Source: a virus. From it: a stretch of 35,303 nt of DNA. The stretch is from positions 1 through 35,303 of IMG/VR virus record IMGVR_UViG_3300047377_000170, one strand, 5' to 3'. The notes under the pieces are model-generated. The model saw only the letters and a program-made list of their open reading frames with translations, ran no database searches and was not told where the DNA came from. Every line of letters starts with the position of its first letter. Position 1 is the stretch's first letter. This document shows, piece after piece, positions 4,837 through 12,017 of the stretch. A program made the translations under genes and the position numbers.

Positions 4837-5229
4837 ATGGATAATCAAGATGATCCTCCTAAGCGTAAGCGAGGTAGACCTAGGAAAGATGAGGTAGTTA
4901 AGAAAACTACTGGCTCTAGAGGTAAGGTAGGTAGACCTAAAGGTGATGCTTCAATTATCAATGAGTATAAAGCTAGGATGTTAGCTAGTCCTAAGTCTCG
5001 TAGAGTACTAGATAGTATATTTGATGCAGCACTAAATGATGACCATAAGAATCAAGCAGCAGCTTGGAAGCTAGTTATGGATCGTATGCTGCCCTTGAGT
5101 TACTTTGAGAAAGATAGTGCCGGTGGGCGCTCAGCAGTATCCATTACAATCTCAGGTATAGGTAGTGGCTCAGTTGAGACTGATGTTACACCTAATGACC
5201 CTATAGAAGGAGAATACACAGATGTTTAA
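4837..5229 (+). CDS. AT-hook protein, probable small terminase subunit
   Basis: 130 residues. Two AT-hook-like motifs (RKRGRPRK at 10-17 and KVGRPKG at 30-36) predict binding in the AT minor groove. A helical middle (about residues 43-95, with QAAAWKLVMDRMLPLSYFEK) and a flexible acidic tail follow. It is the first gene after promoter P1 and lies two genes upstream of the large terminase, as small terminases do. Such subunits recognise phage DNA and load the large subunit. The assignment is by position and DNA-binding features; a regulator is the alternative. Its stop overlaps the next start by 8 nt. Confidence 0.6.
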   Translation: MDNQDDPPKRKRGRPRKDEVVKKTTGSRGKVGRPKGDASIINEYKARMLASPKSRRVLDSIFDAALNDDHKNQAAAWKLVMDRMLPLSYFEKDSAGGRSAVSITISGIGSGSVETDVTPNDPIEGEYTDV

Positions 5230-5572
5230 GTACTTCAGTAGGAATGAGTTTGTATGTAAAGAAACAGGTGAGAATGAAATTGAGGATGAGCTAATCTTTG
5301 CCTTAGATGAGCTTAGAGAGCACTGTGGTTTCCCTTTTGTAATCACAAGTGGCTATAGATCACCTGACCATCCTATTGAATTAAAGAAAAAGACTCCCGG
5401 TACACATGCACAGGGCATTGCAGCAGACATAGCTGTATCCTCTGGGCTACAAAGGTACACTATAGTAAAGAATGCTGTTAAGTTAGGATTTACTGGCATT
5501 GGTGTAGCTGGTGGATTTGTGCATGTAGATATTAGGGCTACCGATACACCTGTAATGTGGACATATAGTTAG
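5222..5572 (+). CDS. M15-family zinc peptidase (endolysin candidate)
   Basis: 116 residues, close to the usual single-domain length. Family landmarks are present: SGYRSPDHP (43-51), GTHAQGIAADI with His62 and Asp69, and FVHVDIR with His101. Those three residues are the expected zinc ligands of M15-type D,D/L,D-carboxypeptidases and endopeptidases, which cut peptidoglycan cross-links. There is no signal peptide, so it would need a holin for release. AAGGAG precedes the ATG. The position between small and large terminase genes is unusual for a lysis gene. A role as the phage endolysin is most likely; the holin lies at 13043. Confidence 0.85.
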   Translation: MFKYFSRNEFVCKETGENEIEDELIFALDELREHCGFPFVITSGYRSPDHPIELKKKTPGTHAQGIAADIAVSSGLQRYTIVKNAVKLGFTGIGVAGGFVHVDIRATDTPVMWTYS

Positions 5573-5715
5573 TGAACACTAACAAAGACTACCTAAAGAC
5601 TTTAGCACAACAAGAAGATCTAAACTGGGACGGTGATCCTGAGTTAGACGTAGAGTATGAGTGTGTAGAGGAAAAAGATCTTGATGAGTATGTAGTCAAG
5701 TGGTTTTATGACTAA
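5572..5715 (+). CDS. Small acidic hypothetical protein, GTG start (47 aa)
   Basis: An open frame starting with GTG that shares one base with the previous stop (TAGTG at 5570-5574) and overlaps the terminase start by 8 nt. The product is strongly acidic (QEEDLNWDGDPELD-type core) and ends in aromatic residues. The overlaps at both ends argue for a real, coupled gene. Function is unknown; the charge would fit a DNA mimic or a terminase partner, which is speculation. Confidence 0.5.
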   Translation: MNTNKDYLKTLAQQEDLNWDGDPELDVEYECVEEKDLDEYVVKWFYD

Positions 5716-6958
5716 TCTTAACATACAACTACTGGATTGGCAAAAGGAAGTTTGGTCATCCGACACCAGATTCAAGATTGTAGCTGCCGGTAGACGTACA
5801 GGTAAGTCCAGACTAGCAGCATGGATGTTGATAGTCAATGCTCTACAGGCAGACAAAGGCCATGTGTTCTATGTAGCTCCAACACAGGGACAGGCCAGAG
5901 ACATCATGTGGCAAACACTATTGGAGCTGGCGCACCCTGTTGTAACCTCTAGTCACATTAACAACCTACAGATTAAACTGGTCAACGGTGCAACCATAAG
6001 CCTTAAAGGTGCCGATAGACCTGAGACCATGCGTGGTGTATCACTAAAGTTCCTAGTGATGGACGAGTACGCAGACATGAAGCCAGAGGTTTTTGAGCAA
6101 ATCCTTAGACCTGCCTTGGCTGACCAAAAGGGCGCTGCGCTGTTTATTGGTACGCCTATGGGACGTAATCACTTCTACGACCTGTACAAATACGCAGAGC
6201 TAGGTGACGATGAGTCCTATGAGTCATGGCACTTTACAAGCTATGACAACGAGTTGTTAGACCCAGACGAGATTGACCTAGCTAAAAAGTCTATGTCATC
6301 CTATGCCTTCCGTCAAGAGTTTATGGCATCCTTTGAAGCCAGAGGCTCAGAGATGTTTAAGGAAGACTGGGTTGTGTTTGATGAGACACCTGACATAGGT
6401 GATTACTACATCAGTATTGACTTGGCTGGCTTTGAGGACGTAAGTAAGAAAAGAACTAAAAACTCTAAGCTGGATGAATCTGCAATTGCAGTAGTGAAGG
6501 TCAATGAAAACGGCTGGCACTTAGAGAACATCATACACGGTAGGTGGGACTTAGCGGAGACAGCTAGGAAGATATTTGAGGCTGTGCGGGACTACAGGCC
6601 CATCAGCGTAGGGATAGAGCGTGGTATCTCTAAGCAGGCTGTCATGTCACCATTGATGGACATGATGAAGCAGTACGGTAGATTCTTTGTTGTAGAAGAA
6701 CTAACCCACGGCAACCGTAAGAAGACAGACAGAATCATGTGGGCACTACAGGGTAGATTTGAGAATGGTCAGATTACCTTGGGCAAGGGTGAGTGGAACA
6801 GTAAGTTTTTAGATCAACTGTTTCAGTTTCCTGACCCATTGACACATGATGACCTTGTGGATGCTTTTGCGTACACAGACCAACTAGCTAAAGTAGCCTA
6901 CAGTTATGACTTTGAGATTGATGATCTTGAGGTCTTGGACGTTGTAACAGGATATTAA
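5708..6958 (+). CDS. terL: Terminase large subunit
   Basis: 416 residues, the ATP-driven DNA packaging motor and headful or site-specific nuclease. The N-terminal ATPase has Walker A GRRTGKS (28-34), Walker B FLVMDE (115-120, Asp119-Glu120) and a coupling-type GTPMG segment (148-152). The C-terminal RNase H-like nuclease has Asp238 (SIDLAG), Glu304 (GIERG) and a HDDLVDA motif with Asp381 and Asp385. It docks on the portal encoded at 7560. The length is on the short side but all catalytic motifs are present. Confidence 0.95.
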   Translation: MTNLNIQLLDWQKEVWSSDTRFKIVAAGRRTGKSRLAAWMLIVNALQADKGHVFYVAPTQGQARDIMWQTLLELAHPVVTSSHINNLQIKLVNGATISLKGADRPETMRGVSLKFLVMDEYADMKPEVFEQILRPALADQKGAALFIGTPMGRNHFYDLYKYAELGDDESYESWHFTSYDNELLDPDEIDLAKKSMSSYAFRQEFMASFEARGSEMFKEDWVVFDETPDIGDYYISIDLAGFEDVSKKRTKNSKLDESAIAVVKVNENGWHLENIIHGRWDLAETARKIFEAVRDYRPISVGIERGISKQAVMSPLMDMMKQYGRFFVVEELTHGNRKKTDRIMWALQGRFENGQITLGKGEWNSKFLDQLFQFPDPLTHDDLVDAFAYTDQLAKVAYSYDFEIDDLEVLDVVTGY

Positions 6959-6959
6959 T

Positions 6960-7133
6960 ATGGCAAAGTCAAGAGTCAATGAAGCCGGTAATTACACCAA
7001 GCCCACTATGCGTAAGAACCTATTTAATAAAATCAAAGCAGGTGGCAAGGGCGGTAAGCCCGGACAATGGAGTGCGAGAAAAGCCCAGATGCTTGCAAAA
7101 GAGTACAAAGCCAAAGGTGGAGGATACAAATAA
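6960..7133 (+). CDS. Small basic conserved phage protein (57 aa)
   Basis: Lysine- and glycine-rich, with KAGGKGGKPGQWSARKAQ in the middle and a GGGYK C-terminus, a pattern I recognise from small conserved proteins in marine phages and giant viruses (sometimes next to a DUF5872-type partner, as here). It starts one base after the terminase stop, and its stop overlaps the next start (TAATG). It probably binds DNA or another structural protein, since it lies between terminase and portal and carries a high positive charge. The function is not established. Confidence 0.65.
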   Translation: MAKSRVNEAGNYTKPTMRKNLFNKIKAGGKGGKPGQWSARKAQMLAKEYKAKGGGYK

Positions 7134-7297
7134 TGAAGGGTGTATCACACTATACCAAAGAAGGCAAAGAATGGAAAGGCAATACTCACAAGATGCCAAA
7201 CGGACAATTGCATACGCATAAGTCTCATGGCAAGACAAGCCAACGCCTGTATCACTTCAAAGAACTAAGCAAGACTGCACAAAAGAGAGCTAAATAA
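7133..7297 (+). CDS. Small basic His/Lys-rich protein (54 aa)
   Basis: Starts at the ATG in the TAATG junction at 7133; an upstream extension in the same frame to 7067 overlaps the previous gene and lacks a ribosome site. The product has the pattern of a short conserved phage protein (KGVSHYTKEGKEWKG at the start, then HKMPNGQLHTH). It is rich in His and Lys and coupled to the next gene by TAATG at 7295-7299. No function known to me. Confidence 0.6.
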   Translation: MKGVSHYTKEGKEWKGNTHKMPNGQLHTHKSHGKTSQRLYHFKELSKTAQKRAK

Positions 7298-7548
7298 TGG
7301 CTCTTTCTAAGTCACAACAGTCCTTAAAGAAGTGGACTAAGCAGAAGTGGCGTACAAAGTCAGGAAAGCCTAGCACTCAAGGCTCAAAAGCTACAGGTGA
7401 GCGTTACTTACCAGAGAAAGCAATCAAGTCTTTGTCGGCTAAAGAGTACGCAGCTACCACCAGAAAGAAAAGAAAAGACACAAAAGCCGGTAAACAGCAC
7501 AGTAAGCAGCCTAAACGCATTGCTTCTAAGACTAAACGCTCACGTTAA
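7297..7548 (+). CDS. Small basic protein, DUF5872-like
   Basis: 83 residues, about a third Lys or Arg. The run KKWTKQKWRTKSGKPS, then TGERYLPEKA and KEYAATTRKKR, matches a family found in phages, bacteria and giant viruses that I believe is DUF5872; the exact accession should be checked. Third of three coupled small basic genes between terminase and portal. A role in DNA condensation, packaging or head assembly is plausible by charge and place, but unproven. Confidence 0.65.
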   Translation: MALSKSQQSLKKWTKQKWRTKSGKPSTQGSKATGERYLPEKAIKSLSAKEYAATTRKKRKDTKAGKQHSKQPKRIASKTKRSR

Positions 7549-7559
7549 GGGTAAACAGT

Positions 7560-9575
7560 ATGGATTATGGCGACAACGATGTTCTATCTAGCGATGAACA
7601 CCTAGAAAACTGGGTAATGGCTAAGTGTGACTCGTGGAGAGACCACTATGAGTCTAATTATGCGGAAAGATTTGAAGAATTTTACCGTTTGTGGCGTGGA
7701 ATCTGGGCAGCAGAGGACATGGAGCGCAAAAGTGAGCGTTCACGTATCATTTCCCCTGCATTACAGCAGGCGGTAGAGTCTAGTGTAGCTGAGATTGAGG
7801 AGGCCACCTTTGGTAGAGGCAAATACTTTGATATTACGGACGAACTTGGCGATGCTGAGCCGCAAGATGTCGTGTATTTACGGCAAAAACTGCATGAAGA
7901 CTTTGAAAAAACACAGATTCGCAAGCAAGTAGGCGAATGTTTGATTAACAGTGCAGTATTTGGCACTGGTGTAGCTGAAGTAGTGCTAGAGGAAGTCAAA
8001 GAAATGGCTCCTGCTACACAACCTATCATGGACGGACAGCTACAAGCAGTAGGTGTAAACGTCACAGACCGCACAGTAGTCAAGCTGCGCCCTGTAATGC
8101 CACAGAACTTCTTGATTGATCCTGTAGCAACTACTATACAGGACGCTGTAGGAGTCGCTGTAGACGAGTTTGTGCCACGACACAAGGTACAACAGCTACA
8201 GGAAGAAGGTGTCTACAGGGACGTGTACGTAGGTCAGGCGGCTAGTGACTATGACCTAGAGCCAGACCAAGACCTTACAAGCTACGACGAAGACAAGGTA
8301 CGCCTAACTAAGTACTACGGTCTTGTACCTCGCTACCTCTTGGAGATTGGCGAAAAGGAAGCAATGCTTGACGATGATGAAGACATTGCAGATATTGAAG
8401 TAGAGGAACCAGAGAAAGACGAAGATGCAAGCTATTACGTCGAAGCTATTGTGGTTGTGGCTAATGGAGGCATCCTGCTAAAAGCAGAAGCTAATCCGTA
8501 CATGATGCAGGATCGTCCTGTAGTGGCCTTTCCTTGGGATGTAGTTCCCGGTAGGTTCTGGGGCCGTGGTGTGTGTGAAAAAGGCTACAACAGCCAGAAG
8601 GCGCTTGATACAGAGCTACGGGCACGTATTGATGCCCTAGCCCTAACCGTGCATCCAATGATGGCTATGGACGCTACACGGCTTCCTAGAGGCTCTAGGC
8701 CAGAGGTACGCCCCGGTAAGATTATCTTAACCAATGGCGACCCTAAGACTGTACTTAATCCATTCAACTTTGGTCAAGTCAGTCAGATTACTTTTGCACA
8801 GGCAGCAGAACTACAGAAGATGGTTCAGATGTCTACAGGTGCTATTGACTCCGCTGGTATTCCCGGCAGTATTAACGGTGACGCTACGGCTGCTGGTATC
8901 AGTATGTCCCTTGGTGCAATCATTAAGCGTCACAAGCGCACCTTGATTAACTTTCAACAGTCCTTCCTGATTCCATTTGTCAAGATGGCTGCTTGTCGTT
9001 ACATGCAGTTTGATCCTGAGAACTATCCTGTCAAGGACTACAAGTTTAACACTACGTCTACCTTGGGCATCATTGCTCGTGAGTACGAAGTAACACAACT
9101 TGTGCAACTGTTGCAAACCATGCCAGCAGAGTCTCCATTGTACAACACGTTAATTCAGTCAATTATTGACAACATGAACCTGTCTAACCGTGAAGAACTA
9201 ATGGCTAAGCTACAGCAGGCAGAGCAAGCATCACAGCCTACACCTGAACAACAGCAGATGCAACAAGCGGCTGCACAGGCACAGATGGCCTTCCAGCAGT
9301 CCCAGACAGCAGCACTCAATGGTCAGGCACAGGAGTCTCAGGCTAGAGCGCAGAAGATTGCTGTAGAGACACAGCTTGCACCACAGGAGCTACAGATTGA
9401 CCAGATTAAGGCAGTCACGGCTAACCTGAAGGCAGGAGACCAAGAGGACAAGGAGTTTGAGCGTCGAATGAAGATTGCTCAGACATTCTTGAAAGAAAAA
9501 GAGATTGACCTAAAGAATCAACCTCAACAGCAACCCATGCAACCCCAGCAACCCCTTCAACTGAGACAAGGATAA
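7560..9575 (+). CDS. Portal (head-tail connector) protein
   Basis: 671 residues. The N-terminal two-thirds (to about 520) resemble podovirus portals, with conserved-looking segments IPFVK- and PWDVVPGRFWGRGVCE (near 320-335) typical of this connector class and a helical wing. The C-terminal 130 residues are Gln-rich helix (from about 540), corresponding to the barrel or a scaffold-contact region. It forms the dodecameric ring for packaging and tail attachment. The size is larger than T7 gp8 (536) and close to P22 gp1 (725). Assigned by position after terminase and overall pattern. Confidence 0.85.
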   Translation: MDYGDNDVLSSDEHLENWVMAKCDSWRDHYESNYAERFEEFYRLWRGIWAAEDMERKSERSRIISPALQQAVESSVAEIEEATFGRGKYFDITDELGDAEPQDVVYLRQKLHEDFEKTQIRKQVGECLINSAVFGTGVAEVVLEEVKEMAPATQPIMDGQLQAVGVNVTDRTVVKLRPVMPQNFLIDPVATTIQDAVGVAVDEFVPRHKVQQLQEEGVYRDVYVGQAASDYDLEPDQDLTSYDEDKVRLTKYYGLVPRYLLEIGEKEAMLDDDEDIADIEVEEPEKDEDASYYVEAIVVVANGGILLKAEANPYMMQDRPVVAFPWDVVPGRFWGRGVCEKGYNSQKALDTELRARIDALALTVHPMMAMDATRLPRGSRPEVRPGKIILTNGDPKTVLNPFNFGQVSQITFAQAAELQKMVQMSTGAIDSAGIPGSINGDATAAGISMSLGAIIKRHKRTLINFQQSFLIPFVKMAACRYMQFDPENYPVKDYKFNTTSTLGIIAREYEVTQLVQLLQTMPAESPLYNTLIQSIIDNMNLSNREELMAKLQQAEQASQPTPEQQQMQQAAAQAQMAFQQSQTAALNGQAQESQARAQKIAVETQLAPQELQIDQIKAVTANLKAGDQEDKEFERRMKIAQTFLKEKEIDLKNQPQQQPMQPQQPLQLRQG

Positions 9576-9579
9576 ATTG

Positions 9580-9714
9580 ATGGTAGTTACACGCACAGAG
9601 CTAATGCAGATTGTAGATCAAGTTAACAAGAAGTTTGAAGAACTAGAGTCTAAAATCAAAGAGCTTGAAGCCAAGAAGCAGCCGGTTAAAAAGCCAGCAC
9701 CAAAGGCGGCATAA
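9580..9714 (+). CDS. Small coiled-coil protein with Lys/Pro/Ala tail (44 aa)
   Basis: Starts five bases after the portal stop and ends two bases before the next gene. Residues 8-32 have a heptad-like pattern (IVDQVNKKFEELESKIKELE); residues 33-44 are Lys, Pro and Ala. It may be a head-assembly accessory. No family known. Confidence 0.5.
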   Translation: MVVTRTELMQIVDQVNKKFEELESKIKELEAKKQPVKKPAPKAA

Positions 9715-9716
9715 TT

Positions 9717-10013
9717 ATGGCAACACGACGAGCAAAACCTATACGCAAGACTACAGGCAAAGGCGGTAACTATCGTTCTACTAAGTCTGGCGCAGGCATG
9801 ACTGAGAAAGGCGTTAAGGCTTACAGAGCCGCTAACCCCGGCAGTAAGCTAAAGACTGCTGTTACAGGTAAAGTTAAAGCAGGAAGTAAAGCTGCTAAGA
9901 GACGTAAATCTTACTGTGCTAGGTCACTAGGGCAGCTAAAAAGAAGTTCCGCTAAAACTAGGAACGATCCTAACTCTAGAATTAGACAAGCTAGACGCAG
10001 GTGGAAATGTTAA
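9717..10013 (+). CDS. Small basic conserved protein, DUF6321-like
   Basis: 98 residues, highly basic. The segment GMTEKGVKAYRAANPGSKLK followed by KAAKRRKSYCARS and a RRRWKC end matches a family common in phages, cyanobacteria and giant viruses that I believe is DUF6321. Function is not known. With its neighbours it makes a belt of small basic proteins on both sides of the portal gene. Confidence 0.7.
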   Translation: MATRRAKPIRKTTGKGGNYRSTKSGAGMTEKGVKAYRAANPGSKLKTAVTGKVKAGSKAAKRRKSYCARSLGQLKRSSAKTRNDPNSRIRQARRRWKC

Positions 10014-10034
10014 TTGTCTACAGGAGAGATAATT

Positions 10035-10139
10035 ATGCCCGGATACGGTATGGGATACGGTAAAAAAGCAATGAGCGGCAAAAAGAAAAAGAAGCCGATG
10101 ACTCAACAGAAACGCACAGGTACTCGTAGAGGCCGATAA
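10035..10139 (+). CDS. Tiny Gly/Tyr/Lys-rich protein (34 aa)
   Basis: A 34-residue product beginning MPGYGMGYGKKAM and continuing with a KKKKK stretch and a basic end. A strong AGGAGAG site precedes the ATG, and the stop overlaps the next start (TAATG at 10137-10141). Short MPGYG-type proteins recur in marine phage structural regions. Unknown role, probably nucleic-acid binding by charge. Confidence 0.6.
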   Translation: MPGYGMGYGKKAMSGKKKKKPMTQQKRTGTRRGR

Positions 10140-10603
10140 TGCTGATAGAATCAGTTGCAGCCGCTTCAGCCATCTTGTCGAGTTTGAATGGACTCATAAG
10201 GACAGCTAATGAGTCTGGGCAGGGTATCCAGCAACTTATGGGTACTATCAGTGACTTTGGTGAAGCTCTAACAAACTTTGAAGTAGAGCGAAAGTCCAGT
10301 ACATTCAAGCCTCTTAGTCAGAGTGAGATTTTGAAGCTCACCCAGATTAAAAAAAGCTATGAAAGATACTGGAAGGATGTTCACGATCTACTTCTTGTAG
10401 CAGACCCTGAGACTTTAGAAGCCTTCAAAAGAGCTAAGGCAGAACAAGAGCAAGCTAGACAGCAGCACTTGCGCCTTATAGCTCGTAAGAAGAAAGAAAG
10501 AGAAATACTAATGCAGCAAGTTGCAATAGGCTCTCTTGTGTTTGTAGTAGGTGCTGCGGTTGCAATTGGTGCATTATCTATAATAATAAAAACATTTAGT
10601 TAA
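10139..10603 (+). CDS. Membrane-anchored helical protein
   Basis: 154 residues. The N-terminus is mildly hydrophobic (AAASAILSSLNGLI), the middle is a long charged helix with coiled-coil character (about 65-122, rich in Glu, Gln, Arg, Lys), and the C-terminus has one clear membrane segment (about 125-149). Topology of a coiled coil plus a C-terminal anchor could fit a spanin-like or ejection-related protein; neither is demonstrated. It is the last gene before promoter P2, so it ends the first transcription unit. Confidence 0.55.
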   Translation: MLIESVAAASAILSSLNGLIRTANESGQGIQQLMGTISDFGEALTNFEVERKSSTFKPLSQSEILKLTQIKKSYERYWKDVHDLLLVADPETLEAFKRAKAEQEQARQQHLRLIARKKKEREILMQQVAIGSLVFVVGAAVAIGALSIIIKTFS

Positions 10604-10611
10604 AAAAACGC

Positions 10612-10640
10612 TTGACAAATACGAAAAAGTATGATATAAT
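10612..10640 (+). promoter_or_regulatory. Consensus sigma70 promoter (P2) for head-gene cluster
   Basis: Perfect TTGACA (10612-10617), 17-bp spacer, perfect TATAAT (10635-10640). It is near-identical in core and leader to P1 at 4771, including GTATTCTT (10663-10670) and AAGGTAAA before the ATG at 10689. It drives the FmdB-scaffold-capsid genes, giving extra mRNA for abundant virion proteins. Confidence 0.92.
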
Positions 10641-10645
10641 GTATA

Positions 10646-10660
10646 TGTACTTTACGTACA
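10646..10660. promoter_or_regulatory. Operator-like dyad at the P2 start point
   Basis: TGTAC-TTTAC-GTACA is a perfect 5-bp inverted repeat with a 5-bp centre, lying just after the -10, where transcription should start. P1 does not have it. A repressor or regulator site that lets P2 be timed separately is possible. Confidence 0.4.
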
Positions 10661-10688
10661 AAGTATTCTTTAACAAAGGTAAAATACA

Positions 10689-10955
10689 ATGACTCAAGAG
10701 TTAGAAACTTACTTCAACAATTACTTTGCGATGTTTCGTTCAGAAGGCTGGAAACAGCTAATCTCTGATTTACAAGGTAATGTTGCACAGATCAACTCAG
10801 TAGAATTGACTACGGATAATGATAACTTGAACTTTCGCAAAGGTCAGTTAGCTATCCTAGCAACAATCTTTAATCTTGAAACACAGATTGACAACGCTCA
10901 TGCAGAGGCAGAATCAGGTGAAGACACTGAGGAAGCTCTAGATGAGGCTGTTTGA
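10689..10955 (+). CDS. Hypothetical acidic protein (88 aa)
   Basis: First gene after P2, with AAAGG upstream. The N-terminal part is aromatic and helical (FNNYFAMFRSEGWKQL), and the C-terminus is a run of acidic residues. I recognise the general type from marine podovirus head-gene clusters but know no function. The next gene starts inside its 3' end (14-nt overlap). Confidence 0.55.
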   Translation: MTQELETYFNNYFAMFRSEGWKQLISDLQGNVAQINSVELTTDNDNLNFRKGQLAILATIFNLETQIDNAHAEAESGEDTEEALDEAV

Positions 10956-11166
10956 CTTTAGATGTCCTTGTGGACAACTGTTTGAAGATTTAGTAAAGTC
11001 TGATGTCACAACTTCTAGGTGCAGTTGTGGCTTAGACGCAAAGCGTGTAATTTCTCCAGTACGCTCTAATTTAGAAGGTATCAGTGGTGACTTCCCTGAT
11101 GCACATGCTAAGTGGGCTAGAAAGAGAGAATCACACATGGCATACGAAAGAAGGCAATCCTCCTAG
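10942..11166 (+). CDS. FmdB-type zinc-ribbon protein
   Basis: 74 residues. The N-terminus RLFDFRCPCGQLFEDLV with Cys9/Cys11 and a second pair CSCG (Cys27/Cys29) is the single zinc-ribbon fold of the FmdB-like family, common beside phage scaffold genes. GAGG lies upstream of the ATG. Its role in head assembly or regulation is not known. Confidence 0.7.
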   Translation: MRLFDFRCPCGQLFEDLVKSDVTTSRCSCGLDAKRVISPVRSNLEGISGDFPDAHAKWARKRESHMAYERRQSS

Positions 11167-11189
11167 AGAACCTTCATAATAAAGTTCTC
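11166..11189. other. Hairpin upstream of the scaffold gene
   Basis: GAGAAC (11166-11171) and GTTCTC (11184-11189) are a perfect inverted repeat around a 12-nt A/T-rich loop that can extend by two more pairs after one mismatch. No T tract follows. It might be a processing site or weak pause between the zinc-ribbon and scaffold genes. Confidence 0.3.
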
Positions 11190-11215
11190 CACAATACTAA
11201 GGTACGGAGTTAATA

Positions 11216-11995
11216 ATGGCTAAGATTATTGAACCAGAGCGTCAACAGAATAACCAAGACGAACAACAACTAGAACTTTTTACTGAGGAGCAACAGGAAA
11301 CTCCTGAACCACAGGAACCTGAGATTCCCGACAAGTACAAAGGCAAGTCTGCTGAAGAACTTGTACAGATGCACCAAGAAGCTGAAAAGCTATTGGGCCG
11401 ACAAAGTTCTGAAGTAGGTGAGTTACGTAAGGTTGTTGATACGTATATCCAGACTCAACTCACTCAAGATCAACAAGAAGCACCCCAAGAAGTCGAAGAA
11501 GTAGATTGGTTTACAGACCCTGATAAGGCTGTAGATAGGGCGATTCAAAACCACCCTAAGATTAAGGAAGCTGAAGCACTCACTCAGCAATACAAGCATA
11601 GTACTGCTATGTCGGAGCTACAACGTAAGCACCCTGACATGCAGCAGATACTACAAGATGCTAACTTTGCTGAATGGATCAAAGCCTCTAAGGTCAGGAC
11701 TAGACTGTTTGTAGCAGCAGACCAACAGTACGATCACGAAGCCGCCGATGAGTTATTTAACTTATGGAAAGAGCGACAAAACATCGTACAACAGACTGCC
11801 GCTGTAGAGCAACAAGCTCGTAAGCAATCAGTTAAGACAGCATCTACTGGTAATGCCAGTGGTAGCACTGAGTCAGCCCCTAAGAAGATCTACCGACGCG
11901 CAGACATTATTAACCTTATGAAAACAGACCCTGACCGCTACGCTGCCTTACAACCTGAAATTATGAAGGCGTATGCGGAGAAACGGGTCAGATAG
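11216..11995 (+). CDS. Scaffolding protein
   Basis: 259 residues, rich in Gln and Glu, predicted mostly helical. The N-terminus (to about 95) is acidic and disordered-looking. The segment DKYKGKSAEELVQMHQEAEKLLG near 39-60 is a pattern I know from podovirus scaffolds. The C-terminus is basic (IYRRADIINLMKTDPDRYAALQPEIMKAYAEKRVR region), as expected of the part that contacts the coat protein. Position directly before the capsid gene and after portal is the classic place. It guides procapsid assembly and is lost on maturation. Confidence 0.85.
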   Translation: MAKIIEPERQQNNQDEQQLELFTEEQQETPEPQEPEIPDKYKGKSAEELVQMHQEAEKLLGRQSSEVGELRKVVDTYIQTQLTQDQQEAPQEVEEVDWFTDPDKAVDRAIQNHPKIKEAEALTQQYKHSTAMSELQRKHPDMQQILQDANFAEWIKASKVRTRLFVAADQQYDHEAADELFNLWKERQNIVQQTAAVEQQARKQSVKTASTGNASGSTESAPKKIYRRADIINLMKTDPDRYAALQPEIMKAYAEKRVR

Positions 11996-11996
11996 T

Positions 11997-12012
11997 ATAT
12001 CTTAGGAGATAT
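11997..12012 (+). promoter_or_regulatory. Small hairpin holding the capsid ribosome site
   Basis: ATATCT-TAGG-AGATAT is a perfect 6-bp inverted repeat with the core of the Shine-Dalgarno sequence (AGGAG) across its loop and 3' arm, six bases before the capsid ATG. It may tune or protect translation start of the most abundant virion protein. The structure is weak (A-T rich). Confidence 0.4.
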
Positions 12013-12017
12013 TTATT

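Noticed and set aside
6979-7221. 80-codon plus-strand ORF after terminase
   Set aside because: It overlaps two coupled small genes with recognised family patterns and has no ribosome site.
7682-8185. 167-codon minus-strand ORF inside the portal gene
   Set aside because: Shadow frame, Ser/Thr/Cys-rich without a recognisable domain, opposite to the transcription of the block.
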